Notes under the pieces: model-generated
Databases searched by the model: none
What the model was told of the DNA's origin: nothing
Seen by the model: only the letters and a program-made list of their open reading frames with translations
Part shown: positions 35,504 through 45,060 of the stretch, piece after piece
Position numbering within the stretch: position 1 is the first letter of the stretch
Layout of the letters: each line of letters opens with the position of its first letter
NCBI RefSeq assembly: GCF_020907275.1
Contig: NZ_JAJJWI010000011.1
Location: forward strand, 1 to 64,000
DNA length: 64,000 nucleotides
Reading direction: 5' to 3'
Source: Pontibacter silvestris
GTDB taxonomy: Bacteria; Bacteroidota; Bacteroidia; Cytophagales; Hymenobacteraceae
Program-made: the position numbers and the translations under genes

Positions 35504-35792
35504 AAGAGGCTCTTTATCTGTAAAGAACAAAGTTGTTAGACTGGCTGCGGCTCTTTTGTTGATACTTTCTCACCTAAATTTAAAGAAGTTGGTTCTAGCC
35601 TTTTGTGCCTAATGGGCACAATTTATCAGCTTCTGATTCTCATTTAACTGTGTAAACTTTCTCAACGGCTGTAACCTCTGCCATCTGAATCCCGATAAGC
35701 TTCATCAAAAGACGCATAACTACAATAACTGTCACAGCTTCATCAGATGCGGCTTTAAGCTTAAGCTTTTTCACCAGCACTTGTATCACACT

Positions 35793-36326
35793 ATGAGAAA
35801 AATCGTACTTTATATTGCCGCCAGCTTAGACGGTTACATCGCTCGGTCCAATGGGAACATCGATTGGCTTCATGATGAAAAATATACAATACCAGACGAG
35901 GACTTTGGCTACAGCGCCTTTATGAAAACCATTGACACAACGCTGATGGGGCATAGCACCTACAAAGAAATATTAAGCTTCGACGCTCCTTTTCCTTACC
36001 TAGACACGAAAAACTTTGTTTTCTCCAGATCGCTTAAGCAGAACACAGAAGATGTAGAGTTTATAAACAATGATGCAGCTGAATTTATAAAGCAGTTAAA
36101 GCAGCAACCTGGCAAAGATATCTGGTTAATTGGCGGCGGACAATTGAATACACTTGTACTAAACACAGGACTACTCGACAAAATTATTCTAACCTATATT
36201 CCCATTGTTCTTGGAGAGGGCATTCCAATTTTCACCAAAGGCACTAAAGAGCAAAAGCTAAAACTGAAGCAATTGGAAAGCAAGCAGTACAGCAATGGCT
36301 TTGTACAGGCTGTTTATAACATTTAG
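35793..36326 (+). CDS. Dihydrofolate reductase family protein (RibD C-terminal-like)
   Basis: A 177-aa cytoplasmic protein starting at ATG 35793 (MRKIVLYIAASLDGYIARS); the four-codon longer TTG start is unlikely. It has the DHFR-like fold: the N-terminal ASLDGYIAR strand, TTLMGHSTYKEI, and IWLIGGGQLNTLVL, the NADPH-binding GGG loop. This group reduces pyrimidine or pteridine-like substrates, but is not the folate-pathway DHFR. The specific substrate is unknown. It has 35504-35792 upstream with no other gene. Confidence 0.9.
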   Translation: MRKIVLYIAASLDGYIARSNGNIDWLHDEKYTIPDEDFGYSAFMKTIDTTLMGHSTYKEILSFDAPFPYLDTKNFVFSRSLKQNTEDVEFINNDAAEFIKQLKQQPGKDIWLIGGGQLNTLVLNTGLLDKIILTYIPIVLGEGIPIFTKGTKEQKLKLKQLESKQYSNGFVQAVYNI

Positions 36327-36516
36327 TTACTTTATTAGCCCTCTTTTCTACTCCGATATTATTCAGAAGCACGATGTGGCTTTACATTTTTTATCAAATT
36401 ACATGAAAAACAGCTGACATAAGGTTTTTCCTTACCTTTGCCCACAGTAAACATGTAATTACAGCTATGCCAGCAGGTAGCAGGTATAGTTTTCATGCAA
36501 TTGATTTTATTTCACA

Positions 36517-36999
36517 TTGGATACACAGATAAAAAAACAGATTAAGGTACTGGCTATTTACCAGATTATAGGCGGCCTTTTAGGTATCGGAATCACTATT
36601 TGGGTAATGTTCCGCGGAGAAAGTATCTTAACACAACAGGTCTTACGCATTTCTCTGTTTGCAGCAGGACTATATGTGTTTTCTATCCTTTGCGGTAGAA
36701 TGCTGTTCCGAAATGTACAGCGTGGCCTTATGCTTTCTATTATTAACCAGGTGCTACAGGTTGTCTATTTCACGTTCGGAGCTTACGGCTTCCAGTATGT
36801 ATCCGGCCTCCGAATTGGGCTTGGCTTCGATATGATCGGCTCCTGGACTTTTAAATTCCGTATAGCTCTCTCTTCTTTTCAGTTCGACTTAGGTGCCGAT
36901 ACAGGTCAAAAGTTCATTGGGGTTAACCTGATAGCACTGTTCCTTATTTTCTGGATAGAAAAGATGCAGGAGAAGGTAAGGCAAAAAGCCATAAGGTAA
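36517..36999 (+). CDS. Small polytopic membrane protein, unknown
   Basis: A 160-aa protein with about four hydrophobic segments (IIGGLLGIGITIWVMF, ISLFAAGLYVFSILCG, MLSIINQVLQVVYFTFGAYG, FIGVNLIALFLIFWI) and a Lys-rich C-terminus (EKVRQKAIR) likely in the cytoplasm. The only in-frame start giving the whole N-terminus is TTG 36517; the first ATG would drop about 30 residues including one membrane segment. I do not know the family. The hydrophobic pattern and the length of the frame support coding. Confidence 0.6.
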   Translation: MDTQIKKQIKVLAIYQIIGGLLGIGITIWVMFRGESILTQQVLRISLFAAGLYVFSILCGRMLFRNVQRGLMLSIINQVLQVVYFTFGAYGFQYVSGLRIGLGFDMIGSWTFKFRIALSSFQFDLGADTGQKFIGVNLIALFLIFWIEKMQEKVRQKAIR

Positions 37000-37113
37000 C
37001 TGTAGAAAAAGCAACAAGCCGTCACAAGTGAAGGAAGCAAGGCTTTACTTGCAGCGGTTTGATAACATTTTAGATGGTACACATAAGTTTTCCAATCAAA
37101 ACCTTTGATACAT

Positions 37114-38067
37114 CTATAACTCCCCTCTATATAACTCTGCTGGCACACCACGTACGCCAGGTTTAACGGCAAAAAGGCCTCCGCTTAAAGGATATTTTTC
37201 TAGTTGCTCTGGTGTTAGCCATTCCCGGACAGTGGTAATGTAAAGAATATCCAGGTTCTCTCCACCAAAAGCAACAGAGGTAGCTTGTAAAGCAGGTACC
37301 TCTATACGCTGCAGAATTTCTCCAGTGGCAGGATCACAACGTATAACAGCTGCGGCTCCCCATAGTGCAACCCAAAGCTTACCTTCAGCATCTATGGTCA
37401 TACCATCAGGAGAACCATTTAAAGACTCTGGCACACGAACTACTACTCTCCCATTACTAAGGTCCCCTGTTTTATCATCATAATCAAATGCTTGCACAGT
37501 TAAGGTAGGCGTATCGACATAATACATTGTTTTCTTATCTGCCGACCACACAATACCATTCGAGATAGTGACCTTATCCAGTACCTGGTGAAAGCCTTTA
37601 TCTTTATCCATCCGATATAGAGCTGCAGCACCCTCTTTAATGTCGTGGGCCATGGTGCCAACCCAAAACCTGCCAGCCGGATCAGCTTTACCATCGTTAA
37701 AGCGTACCATGGAATCATTTAAGGGCTGTGTAACAAGTGTAACGTCTCCTGTACTGGTGTCCATTTTACGGATGCTGTTTTGCATGGCTAGCAAAACACC
37801 ACCTCCTTGTATAGGTACAATTGTACCAGCCTTCTCACCTGTTGAAAATTGGATATCTTCTTTAGTAGCAGGGTCATAAATGTGCAGCGCAGCTGCTTCT
37901 ATATCTAGCCAATACAGCTTCTTTTCAGTCGGGTGCCAGATAGCGCCTTCGCCTAATCTTGCTTTAGCGTCCAAAACCAATTCGGCAGTTGTATTTTGAT
38001 GTATTTTAAACGATTCCATCATAAGCAGGCACAGCAGCATGCTAAGCAGCAACACGTATTTTTTCAT
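37114..38067 (-). CDS. SMP-30/gluconolactonase/LRE family protein
   Basis: A 317-aa six-bladed beta-propeller, exported (signal LLLSMLLCLLMMESF). It has the SMP-30 metal-site residues: Glu in ARLGEGAIWHP, Asn in VTISNGIVWS, and Asp in NGSPDGMTIDAEG. Relatives open sugar lactones such as gluconolactone; the secreted location suggests work on environmental sugars or other lactones. It is a single gene convergent with the membrane protein gene. Confidence 0.9.
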   Translation of the reverse strand: MKKYVLLLSMLLCLLMMESFKIHQNTTAELVLDAKARLGEGAIWHPTEKKLYWLDIEAAALHIYDPATKEDIQFSTGEKAGTIVPIQGGGVLLAMQNSIRKMDTSTGDVTLVTQPLNDSMVRFNDGKADPAGRFWVGTMAHDIKEGAAALYRMDKDKGFHQVLDKVTISNGIVWSADKKTMYYVDTPTLTVQAFDYDDKTGDLSNGRVVVRVPESLNGSPDGMTIDAEGKLWVALWGAAAVIRCDPATGEILQRIEVPALQATSVAFGGENLDILYITTVREWLTPEQLEKYPLSGGLFAVKPGVRGVPAELYRGEL

Positions 38068-38228
38068 GATAAACAGATAAGTTTTGATGAACGGATAAAA
38101 GCATATTCTGTTTACCTCTGCATAAATAAAGCCTGCTGCACTGCCACATTTCAGCGTTCTTTAAATCTTAATACTAGCAGAAAACTGAAAAGACACTAAG
38201 CACACGTGTCTCTGTAAATTATGGCGCT

Positions 38229-39470
38229 TTACTTTTTCTTTTTCTTCTTCTTACGGGCCATTCCTTCTGACTCTTCTGCCTCTTTTATCAGTGCTCTCCA
38301 GTCATACTTGGCATCGGCACTGAAGTCAATAGTAGCTTCGTAGTCTTCTTTGTCCACTTCCAGAACTTTTATGTCTTTGGTCAGGTAAGTTTGTATCTCG
38401 TCCAGGATTGATTTCTCTTCAGGGCTGCAAAACGATACGGCAACACCTTTTTCAGTGCCACGGCCTGTGCGGCCTACACGGTGCACATAATTCTCAGGTT
38501 GCTCCGGCAGGTCATAGTTCACCACATACTCTACATTCGGTATATCAATACCACGTGCGCTCACATCCGTCGCAATCAACAGCTTCACTTCTCCTTTCTT
38601 GAACTTACGCATCACATCGGTCCGATCCTTCTGCTCTTTACCTCCATGAATACTCAAAGCTTGTATGCCTACCCGCTCCATAGCCTTTACTACCCGCTCG
38701 GCTCGCACCTGAGTGCGCACAAAGGCCAGTATCTTCTGGTCTAGGTGCTCCTTTACGATACGCTCCAGAAAGAAACGTTTATCATCCATGTCTATATACA
38801 TTACGGAGTGATCTACGTTCTTCGAAACCGGGTCTTTTGGCGATATCTGTATGCGAACGGGCTTATTAACAAGCGAGTAAGCAAGGTCCTTGATCGTCTC
38901 ATTTATGGTAGCTGAAAAGAACAGCGTCTGGCGCTGGCGCGGAAGTTTAGCAATCAACTGCCTGATATCATGTATAAAGCCCAGGTCCAGCATGTGGTCA
39001 GCCTCATCCAGCACCAGCACCTCTACACGATGCAGTTGAATGTAGCCCTGGCTTACCAGGTCAAAAAGACGTCCCGGCGTAGCTACCAGTATATCAATAC
39101 CATCTTCTAACTTGGCAATTTGTGGGCCCTGCTCTACACCACCAAATACACAGAAGGTCTTTACACGGGTGTGGCGACCGATCTGCTCAAAGACCTCAGT
39201 TATCTGCAATGCCAATTCACGCGTCGGAACCATTACTACGCATTTAATGCCATCTTCACGCTTCCGGTTCTTACGGAACTGCAACATGTCCAATATCGGA
39301 ATAGCGAAAGCTGCTGTCTTACCTGTACCTGTCTGTGCAATAGCCAATACATCCTCCCCTTTCAGTATGGGTGGTATAGCTTTATATTGGATATCAGTTG
39401 GTTTTATAAAACCCAGCTTGCTTAAGCTTTTCTTTATTTCGTCGGAAATGCGGTAATCTTCAAACTTCAT
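38229..39470 (-). CDS. DEAD-box RNA helicase (RhlE-type)
   Basis: A 413-aa ATP-dependent RNA helicase. Start at ATG 39468-39470 (MKFEDYRISDEIKKSL), because 20 extra upstream residues do not match the family. Motifs are complete: Q motif (GFIKPTDIQYKAIP), Walker A AQTGTGKT, PTRELALQ, DEAD, SAT, the C-terminal RGIDIPNV and HRVGRTGRG. The tail ends in a run of Lys (ARKKKKKKK), which probably helps RNA binding. Such helicases act in ribosome assembly and cold adaptation. A TACCTTTG -7 box lies about 60 bases upstream. Confidence 0.95.
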   Translation of the reverse strand: MKFEDYRISDEIKKSLSKLGFIKPTDIQYKAIPPILKGEDVLAIAQTGTGKTAAFAIPILDMLQFRKNRKREDGIKCVVMVPTRELALQITEVFEQIGRHTRVKTFCVFGGVEQGPQIAKLEDGIDILVATPGRLFDLVSQGYIQLHRVEVLVLDEADHMLDLGFIHDIRQLIAKLPRQRQTLFFSATINETIKDLAYSLVNKPVRIQISPKDPVSKNVDHSVMYIDMDDKRFFLERIVKEHLDQKILAFVRTQVRAERVVKAMERVGIQALSIHGGKEQKDRTDVMRKFKKGEVKLLIATDVSARGIDIPNVEYVVNYDLPEQPENYVHRVGRTGRGTEKGVAVSFCSPEEKSILDEIQTYLTKDIKVLEVDKEDYEATIDFSADAKYDWRALIKEAEESEGMARKKKKKKK

Positions 39471-39527
39471 GGTGATGTGAATTATGCTATGCTCCTGTCT
39501 CTTAATACGTACGGCAAAAGCGAATTG

Positions 39528-39535
39528 CAAAGGTA
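39528..39535 (-). promoter_or_regulatory. -7 box of the DEAD helicase gene
   Basis: An exact TACCTTTG on the minus strand, about 58 bases upstream of the helicase ATG. No TTG is found at the usual -33 distance, so the promoter is only half supported. Confidence 0.4.
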
Positions 39536-39686
39536 GGGTTAATTGTTTAATCTCTTTCAGATTAATCCCATTCAGCTATATCAACAGAACACCTGTTTTT
39601 TAAGTTGATGCTGAAGCTTTCTGCTGCTTTATGTTACCTAGCCTTTCTTATTCTTTATAAAAAAATAATAGCTTTAGAAACTTTTT

Positions 39687-39703
39687 TAATAGTATTACTA
39701 TTA
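39687..39703. promoter_or_regulatory. Probable TetR operator (17-base palindrome)
   Basis: TAATAGTA-T-TACTATTA is a perfect palindrome around one central T. It lies 16 bases upstream of the -7 box and about 80 bases upstream of the TetR start codon, where bound repressor would cover the -33 region. Position and symmetry fit self-regulation by the TetR protein. Confidence 0.55.
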
Positions 39704-39719
39704 TAGTCAAAAGTTACAA

Positions 39720-39727
39720 TATCTTTG
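39720..39727 (+). promoter_or_regulatory. -7 box of the TetR-ABC-HlyD-TolC operon
   Basis: An exact TATCTTTG, 55 bases before the TetR start. No clean TTG is found at -33; that place is taken by the palindrome, which suits a regulated promoter. Confidence 0.55.
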
Positions 39728-39782
39728 CTGCAATCAAGCAGCTAAAGAGAACGTAATCAAAATAAAAGAACTTTATATATAA

Positions 39783-40481
39783 ATGGCCACAAGCATATAC
39801 ATTAGCCTGCACCATAAATCATACTTACGTGAGCCAGAGAGCACAGAGCTAGGCAGAAAAATCATTACAGAAAGTATCATTATGATTGATGCACTAGGGT
39901 TTGAACAGTTTACCTTTAAGAAGTTGGCAGCTGAAATAGGCTCTACAGAAGCCTCCATCTATCGTTACTTCGAAAATAAGCACAAGCTGCTGGTATACCT
40001 GGTATCCTGGTACTGGGCCTGGGTCGACTATACTGTTACTTATCAGACACACAATATTCCAGACCCACGCCAGCGCCTGTGCAAGGCTATAGAGGTGCTG
40101 ACCAAAGCAGGTCAGGATGATGACCCCAATGTGGCTTATATAGATGAGCGTATCCTGTACCGCGTTGTTGTGGCGGAGTCAGCAAAAGTCTACCACACCA
40201 AAGAAGTGGATACAGAAAACAAGGAAGGTTATTTTCTGGAGATCAAGCGACTTTGCCATCATCTGGCACAGATGATACTGGAAATAAATCCAGCATATCC
40301 TTACCCACATGCACTCATCAGCACGGTAATGGATGCAGCGCACCAGCAACTATACTTTGCCAAGCACCTGCCATCACTTACAGAAATAAAAAGCACGACA
40401 CGTACAGCAGAGGAGACTACTCAGTTCCTAAAGCACCTGCTCTTCTCTGCCATCGACAGTAAAGAACAATATAGCAAGTAG
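39783..40481 (+). CDS. TetR/AcrR family transcriptional regulator
   Basis: A 232-aa regulator. The N-terminal helix-turn-helix is clear: FTFKKLAAEIGSTEASIYRYFENKHKLL (given here in part; about residues 40-68), the classic TetR recognition helix pattern. The larger C-terminal part should bind the inducer. It is the first gene of a four-gene operon; the next gene begins 7 bases after its stop, so it is made together with the exporter it probably controls. Binding to the palindrome at 39687-39703 is inferred. Confidence 0.9.
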   Translation: MATSIYISLHHKSYLREPESTELGRKIITESIIMIDALGFEQFTFKKLAAEIGSTEASIYRYFENKHKLLVYLVSWYWAWVDYTVTYQTHNIPDPRQRLCKAIEVLTKAGQDDDPNVAYIDERILYRVVVAESAKVYHTKEVDTENKEGYFLEIKRLCHHLAQMILEINPAYPYPHALISTVMDAAHQQLYFAKHLPSLTEIKSTTRTAEETTQFLKHLLFSAIDSKEQYSK

Positions 40482-40488
40482 AGTTACT

Positions 40489-42228
40489 ATGGCTAATACT
40501 AACACACAAAAACATGCAACTCCCATGCAACGCTTCCTGAGCCTGCTGGCCCTGGAGAAAAGGGAAATAGCTTATCTTTATATTTATGCAATAGCTGCTG
40601 GCCTTATTATCCTGGCACTGCCATTGGGTATACAAAGCATTATTGGGTTTGTGTCCAGCGGGCAAATTCCGGTGTCGGTGGTGGTGCTGATAGGGCTGAT
40701 CATACTGGCCCTGCTGATAGTAGGCGGACTGCAGGTAATGCAACTGTGGCTGGTAGAATACCTACAGCAACGCATTTTTGCCCGAACAGCTTTTGATTTC
40801 ACTCACCGCATACCGCGCTTGCAGGCAGAAAGCCTGAACAAGCACTACCCGCCAGAGCTGATGAACCGCTTCTTCGATGTGGTGTCGCTGCAAAAAGGGC
40901 TCGCCGGTATATTACTGGATTTCTCTACTGCCGTTATCCAGATCATATTCGGTTTAATACTACTGTCGCTTTACCATTATTATTTTATCTTTTTGGGAAT
41001 AATTCTGGTGGTGGTGCTGATTTCCATTATTCGGTGGACTGGCAAAAAAGGCATAGACACAAGCCTGACAGAGTCGAAATATAAATATAAGCTGGTAGCA
41101 TGGCTGGAAGAAATGGCCCGCTCCCTGAGCACTTTTAAACTGGTAGGCCACACGAACCTTCCTATGGAACGCACCGCTGGTTATGTAAATAATTACCTGA
41201 AAGTGCGAAAAGAACACTTCAGCGTTCTGATGACCCAGTACCTGAGTTTTATAGGATTCAAAACCATTATCACCGGCAGTTTACTTGTGTTAGGTTGTAT
41301 TCTGGTGGTACAACGGGAGATCAACATCGGGCAATTCGTTGCTTCTGAAATCATTATTATCCTGATTATGAATGCGGTTGAAAAAGTTATTTTAAAACTG
41401 GATACGGTGTATGATGTGCTAACTAGCCTGGACAAGCTGGGGCATGTAACAGACTTGCCAACCGAAGAAGTAAAGGGCATTAAACTGGAGGAACTGTCTC
41501 TTGACAGCGGGTTGGGCTTACAGGTAAAAAATCTTAGTTACCACTATCCTGATGCTCTTAAGTCAACTCTCGAAAACATCAGCTTCAACATAAAGCCATC
41601 GGAGCGCATTTGCCTGGCAGGCTACAACAACTCAGGCAAAAGCACACTTATTAGCTTGTTGCTGGGTCTTTATCCATCATACGAAGGCAGTATTGTTTAC
41701 AGTGGTGTGTCACTTCGTGACCTGCACATTGGGAACCTGCGCAGCCTTATTGGTGATAATATGTCGAAGGAACAGGTTTTTGACGGAACACTTTTAGAAA
41801 ACATTACCCTGGGCCAGAACCTGCCCCTACAGGATGTACTGTGGGCAGCAGACCTTGTAGGCCTCAATGACTTTGTACACGAACTTCCGGAAGGGTTACA
41901 GTCTTACCTTGTAGGGGGAAGTCAGCGTTTACCAGGCAGTATTGCCCGCAAAATAGTGATGGCACGCGGCTTGGTGCGACGCCCTAAGCTGCTCATTATT
42001 GATGATTTCTGGGTAGGCATGAGTAAAAGAGAAAAAATGCAGCTGATGCGCGTGCTCACCAGCCAGCAGTTTAACTGGACCATGATTATTGTATCGAACG
42101 ACCTGGATGTAATGGAGCTTTGCGATCACACTCTGTTACTGCAAAACGGGAAGCTTGTGGCCTCCGGCAGTTATGAGCAGATCACTCAGCACGAGCTATT
42201 AAAAGAACTAACAGAAGTAACAGCATAA
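40489..42228 (+). CDS. Export ABC transporter (fused permease and ATPase) with variant ATPase motifs
   Basis: A 579-aa half-transporter with about six membrane helices in residues 1-310 and a C-terminal ATPase domain. It belongs to the HlyB-like group used with HlyD and TolC partners, but has no C39 peptidase domain. Walker A is intact (GYNNSGKST, about 378-386). Other ATPase motifs differ: the LSGGQ signature is RLPGSIARK (about 480), the Walker B aspartate is followed by Asp instead of the catalytic Glu (LLIIDDFW), and the switch His is Asn (IIVSNDLD). So it should bind ATP, but hydrolysis may be slow or altered. The substrate is unknown. Confidence 0.9.
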   Translation: MANTNTQKHATPMQRFLSLLALEKREIAYLYIYAIAAGLIILALPLGIQSIIGFVSSGQIPVSVVVLIGLIILALLIVGGLQVMQLWLVEYLQQRIFARTAFDFTHRIPRLQAESLNKHYPPELMNRFFDVVSLQKGLAGILLDFSTAVIQIIFGLILLSLYHYYFIFLGIILVVVLISIIRWTGKKGIDTSLTESKYKYKLVAWLEEMARSLSTFKLVGHTNLPMERTAGYVNNYLKVRKEHFSVLMTQYLSFIGFKTIITGSLLVLGCILVVQREINIGQFVASEIIIILIMNAVEKVILKLDTVYDVLTSLDKLGHVTDLPTEEVKGIKLEELSLDSGLGLQVKNLSYHYPDALKSTLENISFNIKPSERICLAGYNNSGKSTLISLLLGLYPSYEGSIVYSGVSLRDLHIGNLRSLIGDNMSKEQVFDGTLLENITLGQNLPLQDVLWAADLVGLNDFVHELPEGLQSYLVGGSQRLPGSIARKIVMARGLVRRPKLLIIDDFWVGMSKREKMQLMRVLTSQQFNWTMIIVSNDLDVMELCDHTLLLQNGKLVASGSYEQITQHELLKELTEVTA

Positions 42229-42234
42229 GAAGCG

Positions 42235-43593
42235 ATGGCTAAGATAGTAGAAGAAACAGGTTATACTGACCACATACAGTCAGAGGCCATGAAGCAGGTA
42301 CAGACACCTCGTCAGGGCCGCATCCTCACTTACTGGATCGGGGGTATCTTTCTGATAATAGTGCTGTGCCTTTTTTTACCCTGGACTCAGAATATCAGTT
42401 CCATGGGTACACTTACTGCACTTACTCCACAAGACAGGCCACAGACAATTGAAGCTATTATACCAGGCCGTATTGAGCAGTGGTATATTATGGAAGGAAC
42501 TTTTGTAAACAAAGGCGATACCATTGCCAGCCTATCAGAGATAAAAGAAAAATACATGGACCCCAACCTGCTTACTAATCTTAACGAGCAGCTGGAGGCG
42601 AAGCAGGGCTCTGCCGTGGCAACAGGAGCTAAAGCTTTAGCTATGCAGGAACAAATAAAAGCATTACGTGAGGGCCTTAGGTTCAGCTTACAGAAAGCCC
42701 GTAATAAGGTAGAGCAAACACGTCTTAAAATGCAGAGTGACAGTATGGATGTGGTAGCGCAACGAACAAACCTTGCTATTGCCGAAGCGCAGTTTACCCG
42801 CCAGGAGAATCTGTACAATCAGGGGCTGAAGTCGTTAACTGAGCTAGAGGCCCGCCGCCTGAAGTTACAGGAAGCACAGGCAAAGCTATTATCTGTGATA
42901 AATAAATATGATGCCTCTCGCGCAGAACTGCAGAATGCCCGAACCGAACTTAACTCTCTGCAGGCAGAGTATGCTGATAAAATTGCAAAGGCAGAGGCAG
43001 AGCTTAGCTCTACCAGGTCCTACATATTAGGTACTCAGGCAGAGGTGGCGAAACTACAAAGCGAATATAACAGCACACAGGTCAGAAGCCGATACTATTA
43101 TGTAGTAGCACCTCAGGACGGTTACTTGGTAAGAACATTAAAGGCAGGTATAGGCGAAACAGTAAAAGAAAGCGAGGCACTGGCGACTATTATGCCACAC
43201 GACCCGCAGCTGGCAGCCGAGCTGTATGTAGATGCCCTGGACCTTCCACTAATAAAGCCCGGGGATGATATACGTCTGCAGTTTGAGGGCTGGCCTGCCC
43301 TGGTATTTTCAGGTTGGCCGGGTGCCAGCTTTGGTACCTTTGGCGGCACTGTAGCTGTAATTGATAACACGGGCACCAACGGACAGTACCGCCTGCTGGT
43401 AGTGCAGGACCCAGAGCACGAGGAATGGCCGGGTGCATTGCGTGTCGGTTCAGGTGTGCAGGGCTGGGCCATGTTGAACACTGTGCCGATCTGGTACGAG
43501 ATATGGCGCCAGTTAAACAACTTCCCGGCTGACTATACAGGAGATGCACAGGCAGGGGAAAAACAAAATAAAAAGACAGCAAAGGCTAAATAA
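42235..43593 (+). CDS. HlyD family periplasmic adaptor
   Basis: A 452-aa membrane-fusion protein linking the ABC transporter to TolC. One membrane helix (YWIGGIFLIIVLCLFLP, about 31-48) anchors it in the inner membrane. Two lipoyl half-motifs flank a long coiled coil (about 115-290; e.g. LRFSLQKARNKVEQTRLKMQ): the first in IPGRIEQWYIMEGTFVNKGD, the second in VVAPQDGYLVRTLKAGIGE. A beta-barrel domain follows. It begins 6 bases after the ABC gene. Confidence 0.93.
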   Translation: MAKIVEETGYTDHIQSEAMKQVQTPRQGRILTYWIGGIFLIIVLCLFLPWTQNISSMGTLTALTPQDRPQTIEAIIPGRIEQWYIMEGTFVNKGDTIASLSEIKEKYMDPNLLTNLNEQLEAKQGSAVATGAKALAMQEQIKALREGLRFSLQKARNKVEQTRLKMQSDSMDVVAQRTNLAIAEAQFTRQENLYNQGLKSLTELEARRLKLQEAQAKLLSVINKYDASRAELQNARTELNSLQAEYADKIAKAEAELSSTRSYILGTQAEVAKLQSEYNSTQVRSRYYYVVAPQDGYLVRTLKAGIGETVKESEALATIMPHDPQLAAELYVDALDLPLIKPGDDIRLQFEGWPALVFSGWPGASFGTFGGTVAVIDNTGTNGQYRLLVVQDPEHEEWPGALRVGSGVQGWAMLNTVPIWYEIWRQLNNFPADYTGDAQAGEKQNKKTAKAK

Positions 43594-43606
43594 TACAAGC
43601 TGAAGC

Positions 43607-45046
43607 ATGACACTTAAAAACATATACAGTAAACTGTTAATGGTATTGATGCTGATGGTATTTGGCATACCTGCTACAAAGGCACAGGTACAGGATTCAG
43701 CACAGGTGCTTACGTTACATGACTTTCACCAACTCATACTCCAGTACCACCCGGTTGCATCTCAGGCAGCTTTGCTTACCGAACAGGCACGCCAGGAGCT
43801 ACGGATGGCACGCGGCACACTCGATCCTGTTATCAGCAGTAAGCTATATCGCAAAGAGTATAACGGCAAAGAATATTATACCCTTTGGAATAACACCCTA
43901 CGCATCCCTACCTGGTTCGGACCAGAACTGATAGCCGGTTACGACCAGACACAGGGGCAGTATCTGAACCCGGAAGCCACCACGCCTGACAAAGGTTTGA
44001 GCTATGCCGGTATTTCTGTGCCACTAGGTCAGGGATTGTTTATAGATGAGCGGCGTGCAACTATACGGCAGGCAAATCTTATGCAGGGTATAGCCGAAGC
44101 AGAGCGTGTAAAACTCATCAACAAATTGCTCCTGCAGGCCACCAAGGATTACTGGGACTGGTTGCTGTACTACCGCGAAATGCAACTGTACCAGGAATCA
44201 CTGGAGCTGGCTGATTTCAGGCTGAAGGCAGTAAAGGCACGTGTACAGGAAGGAGACCTGGCTGCCATTGACACTGTAGAGGCACTCATAGCAGTACAGG
44301 ACAGGCAGGTAATGTTACAGCAAGCTCAGCTGGCTTATAATAATGCCAGGTTAATGGTGGCTACGCACCTTTGGGCAGAGGATCAGGTACCATTGGAATT
44401 AAAGGAACAAACTGTACCAGCTTTGATCGGCAGCGAACTTACTTCACTACCACAGGACTCGGTACAACAACTTTTAGCAATAGCCAAAGCAAACCACCCT
44501 GACCTGCGTAAACTGAACCTAAAAGGACAACAGCTAGAGGTAGAGCAGCGTTACGCAGCCGATAAGCTAAAACCAAAACTAAATGTAGAGTATAATGTGC
44601 TGCAAAGTGATTTTTACCTAGATACCGATATACTGGAACGTCAGCATCTGGGCGCTAACTACAAGCTAGGTGTAAGCTTTAGCCTGCCTTTGTTTTTACG
44701 GGAGGAGCGGGGAAAACTACAGCTGACTAAAGCCAAGCGACAAGTAAACAACCTGGAACAGAAACAAGCTGTCCGCGAAATAGAGAATAACCTTTTAGCT
44801 GCCTTTAACGAGTGGCAGGCACTGGAAGAACAGATCAGGCTACAGGAGAAGATGGTAAAAAACGCTGATATACTCCGAAATGGAGAAGTTATTCGTTTTC
44901 AAAACGGGGAAAGTTCTCTGTTCCTGGTAAACTCCCGGGAGGTAAAACTGATGGAGTCACAGCTGAAGCTATATGCGCTCAAGGCGAAGTATGCTAAAGC
45001 TAAAACCCTCCTTTATTGGTCGGCAGGAAGAATTGAAGTAAATTAA
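43607..45046 (+). CDS. TolC family outer-membrane channel
   Basis: A 479-aa outer-membrane efflux protein with a signal peptide (VLMLMVFGIPATKAQ). Two long helical repeats of the outer membrane efflux family are visible, each with the alternating Leu/Ala helices (e.g. LLLQATKDYWDWLLYYREMQ and AVREIENNLLAAFNEWQALEE). It completes the tripartite exporter and is the last gene of the operon, 13 bases after HlyD, followed by a hairpin terminator. Confidence 0.93.
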   Translation: MTLKNIYSKLLMVLMLMVFGIPATKAQVQDSAQVLTLHDFHQLILQYHPVASQAALLTEQARQELRMARGTLDPVISSKLYRKEYNGKEYYTLWNNTLRIPTWFGPELIAGYDQTQGQYLNPEATTPDKGLSYAGISVPLGQGLFIDERRATIRQANLMQGIAEAERVKLINKLLLQATKDYWDWLLYYREMQLYQESLELADFRLKAVKARVQEGDLAAIDTVEALIAVQDRQVMLQQAQLAYNNARLMVATHLWAEDQVPLELKEQTVPALIGSELTSLPQDSVQQLLAIAKANHPDLRKLNLKGQQLEVEQRYAADKLKPKLNVEYNVLQSDFYLDTDILERQHLGANYKLGVSFSLPLFLREERGKLQLTKAKRQVNNLEQKQAVREIENNLLAAFNEWQALEEQIRLQEKMVKNADILRNGEVIRFQNGESSLFLVNSREVKLMESQLKLYALKAKYAKAKTLLYWSAGRIEVN

Positions 45047-45060
45047 AGAAACAAAGTTTA

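Larger units (their letters stand above)
39471..39782. other. Divergent promoter region between the helicase and the export operon
   Basis: 312 bases holding promoter elements for both directions: the helicase -7 box at 39528-39535 (minus) and the TetR operator and -7 box at 39687-39727 (plus). The rest is A+T-rich without other visible signals. Confidence 0.6.

Noticed and set aside
35640..35774. 44-codon minus-strand frame with a GTG start upstream of the DHFR-like gene
   Set aside because: It looks mildly protein-like (hydrophobic centre) but has no ATG at its head, no known family and no terminator; it could be chance.
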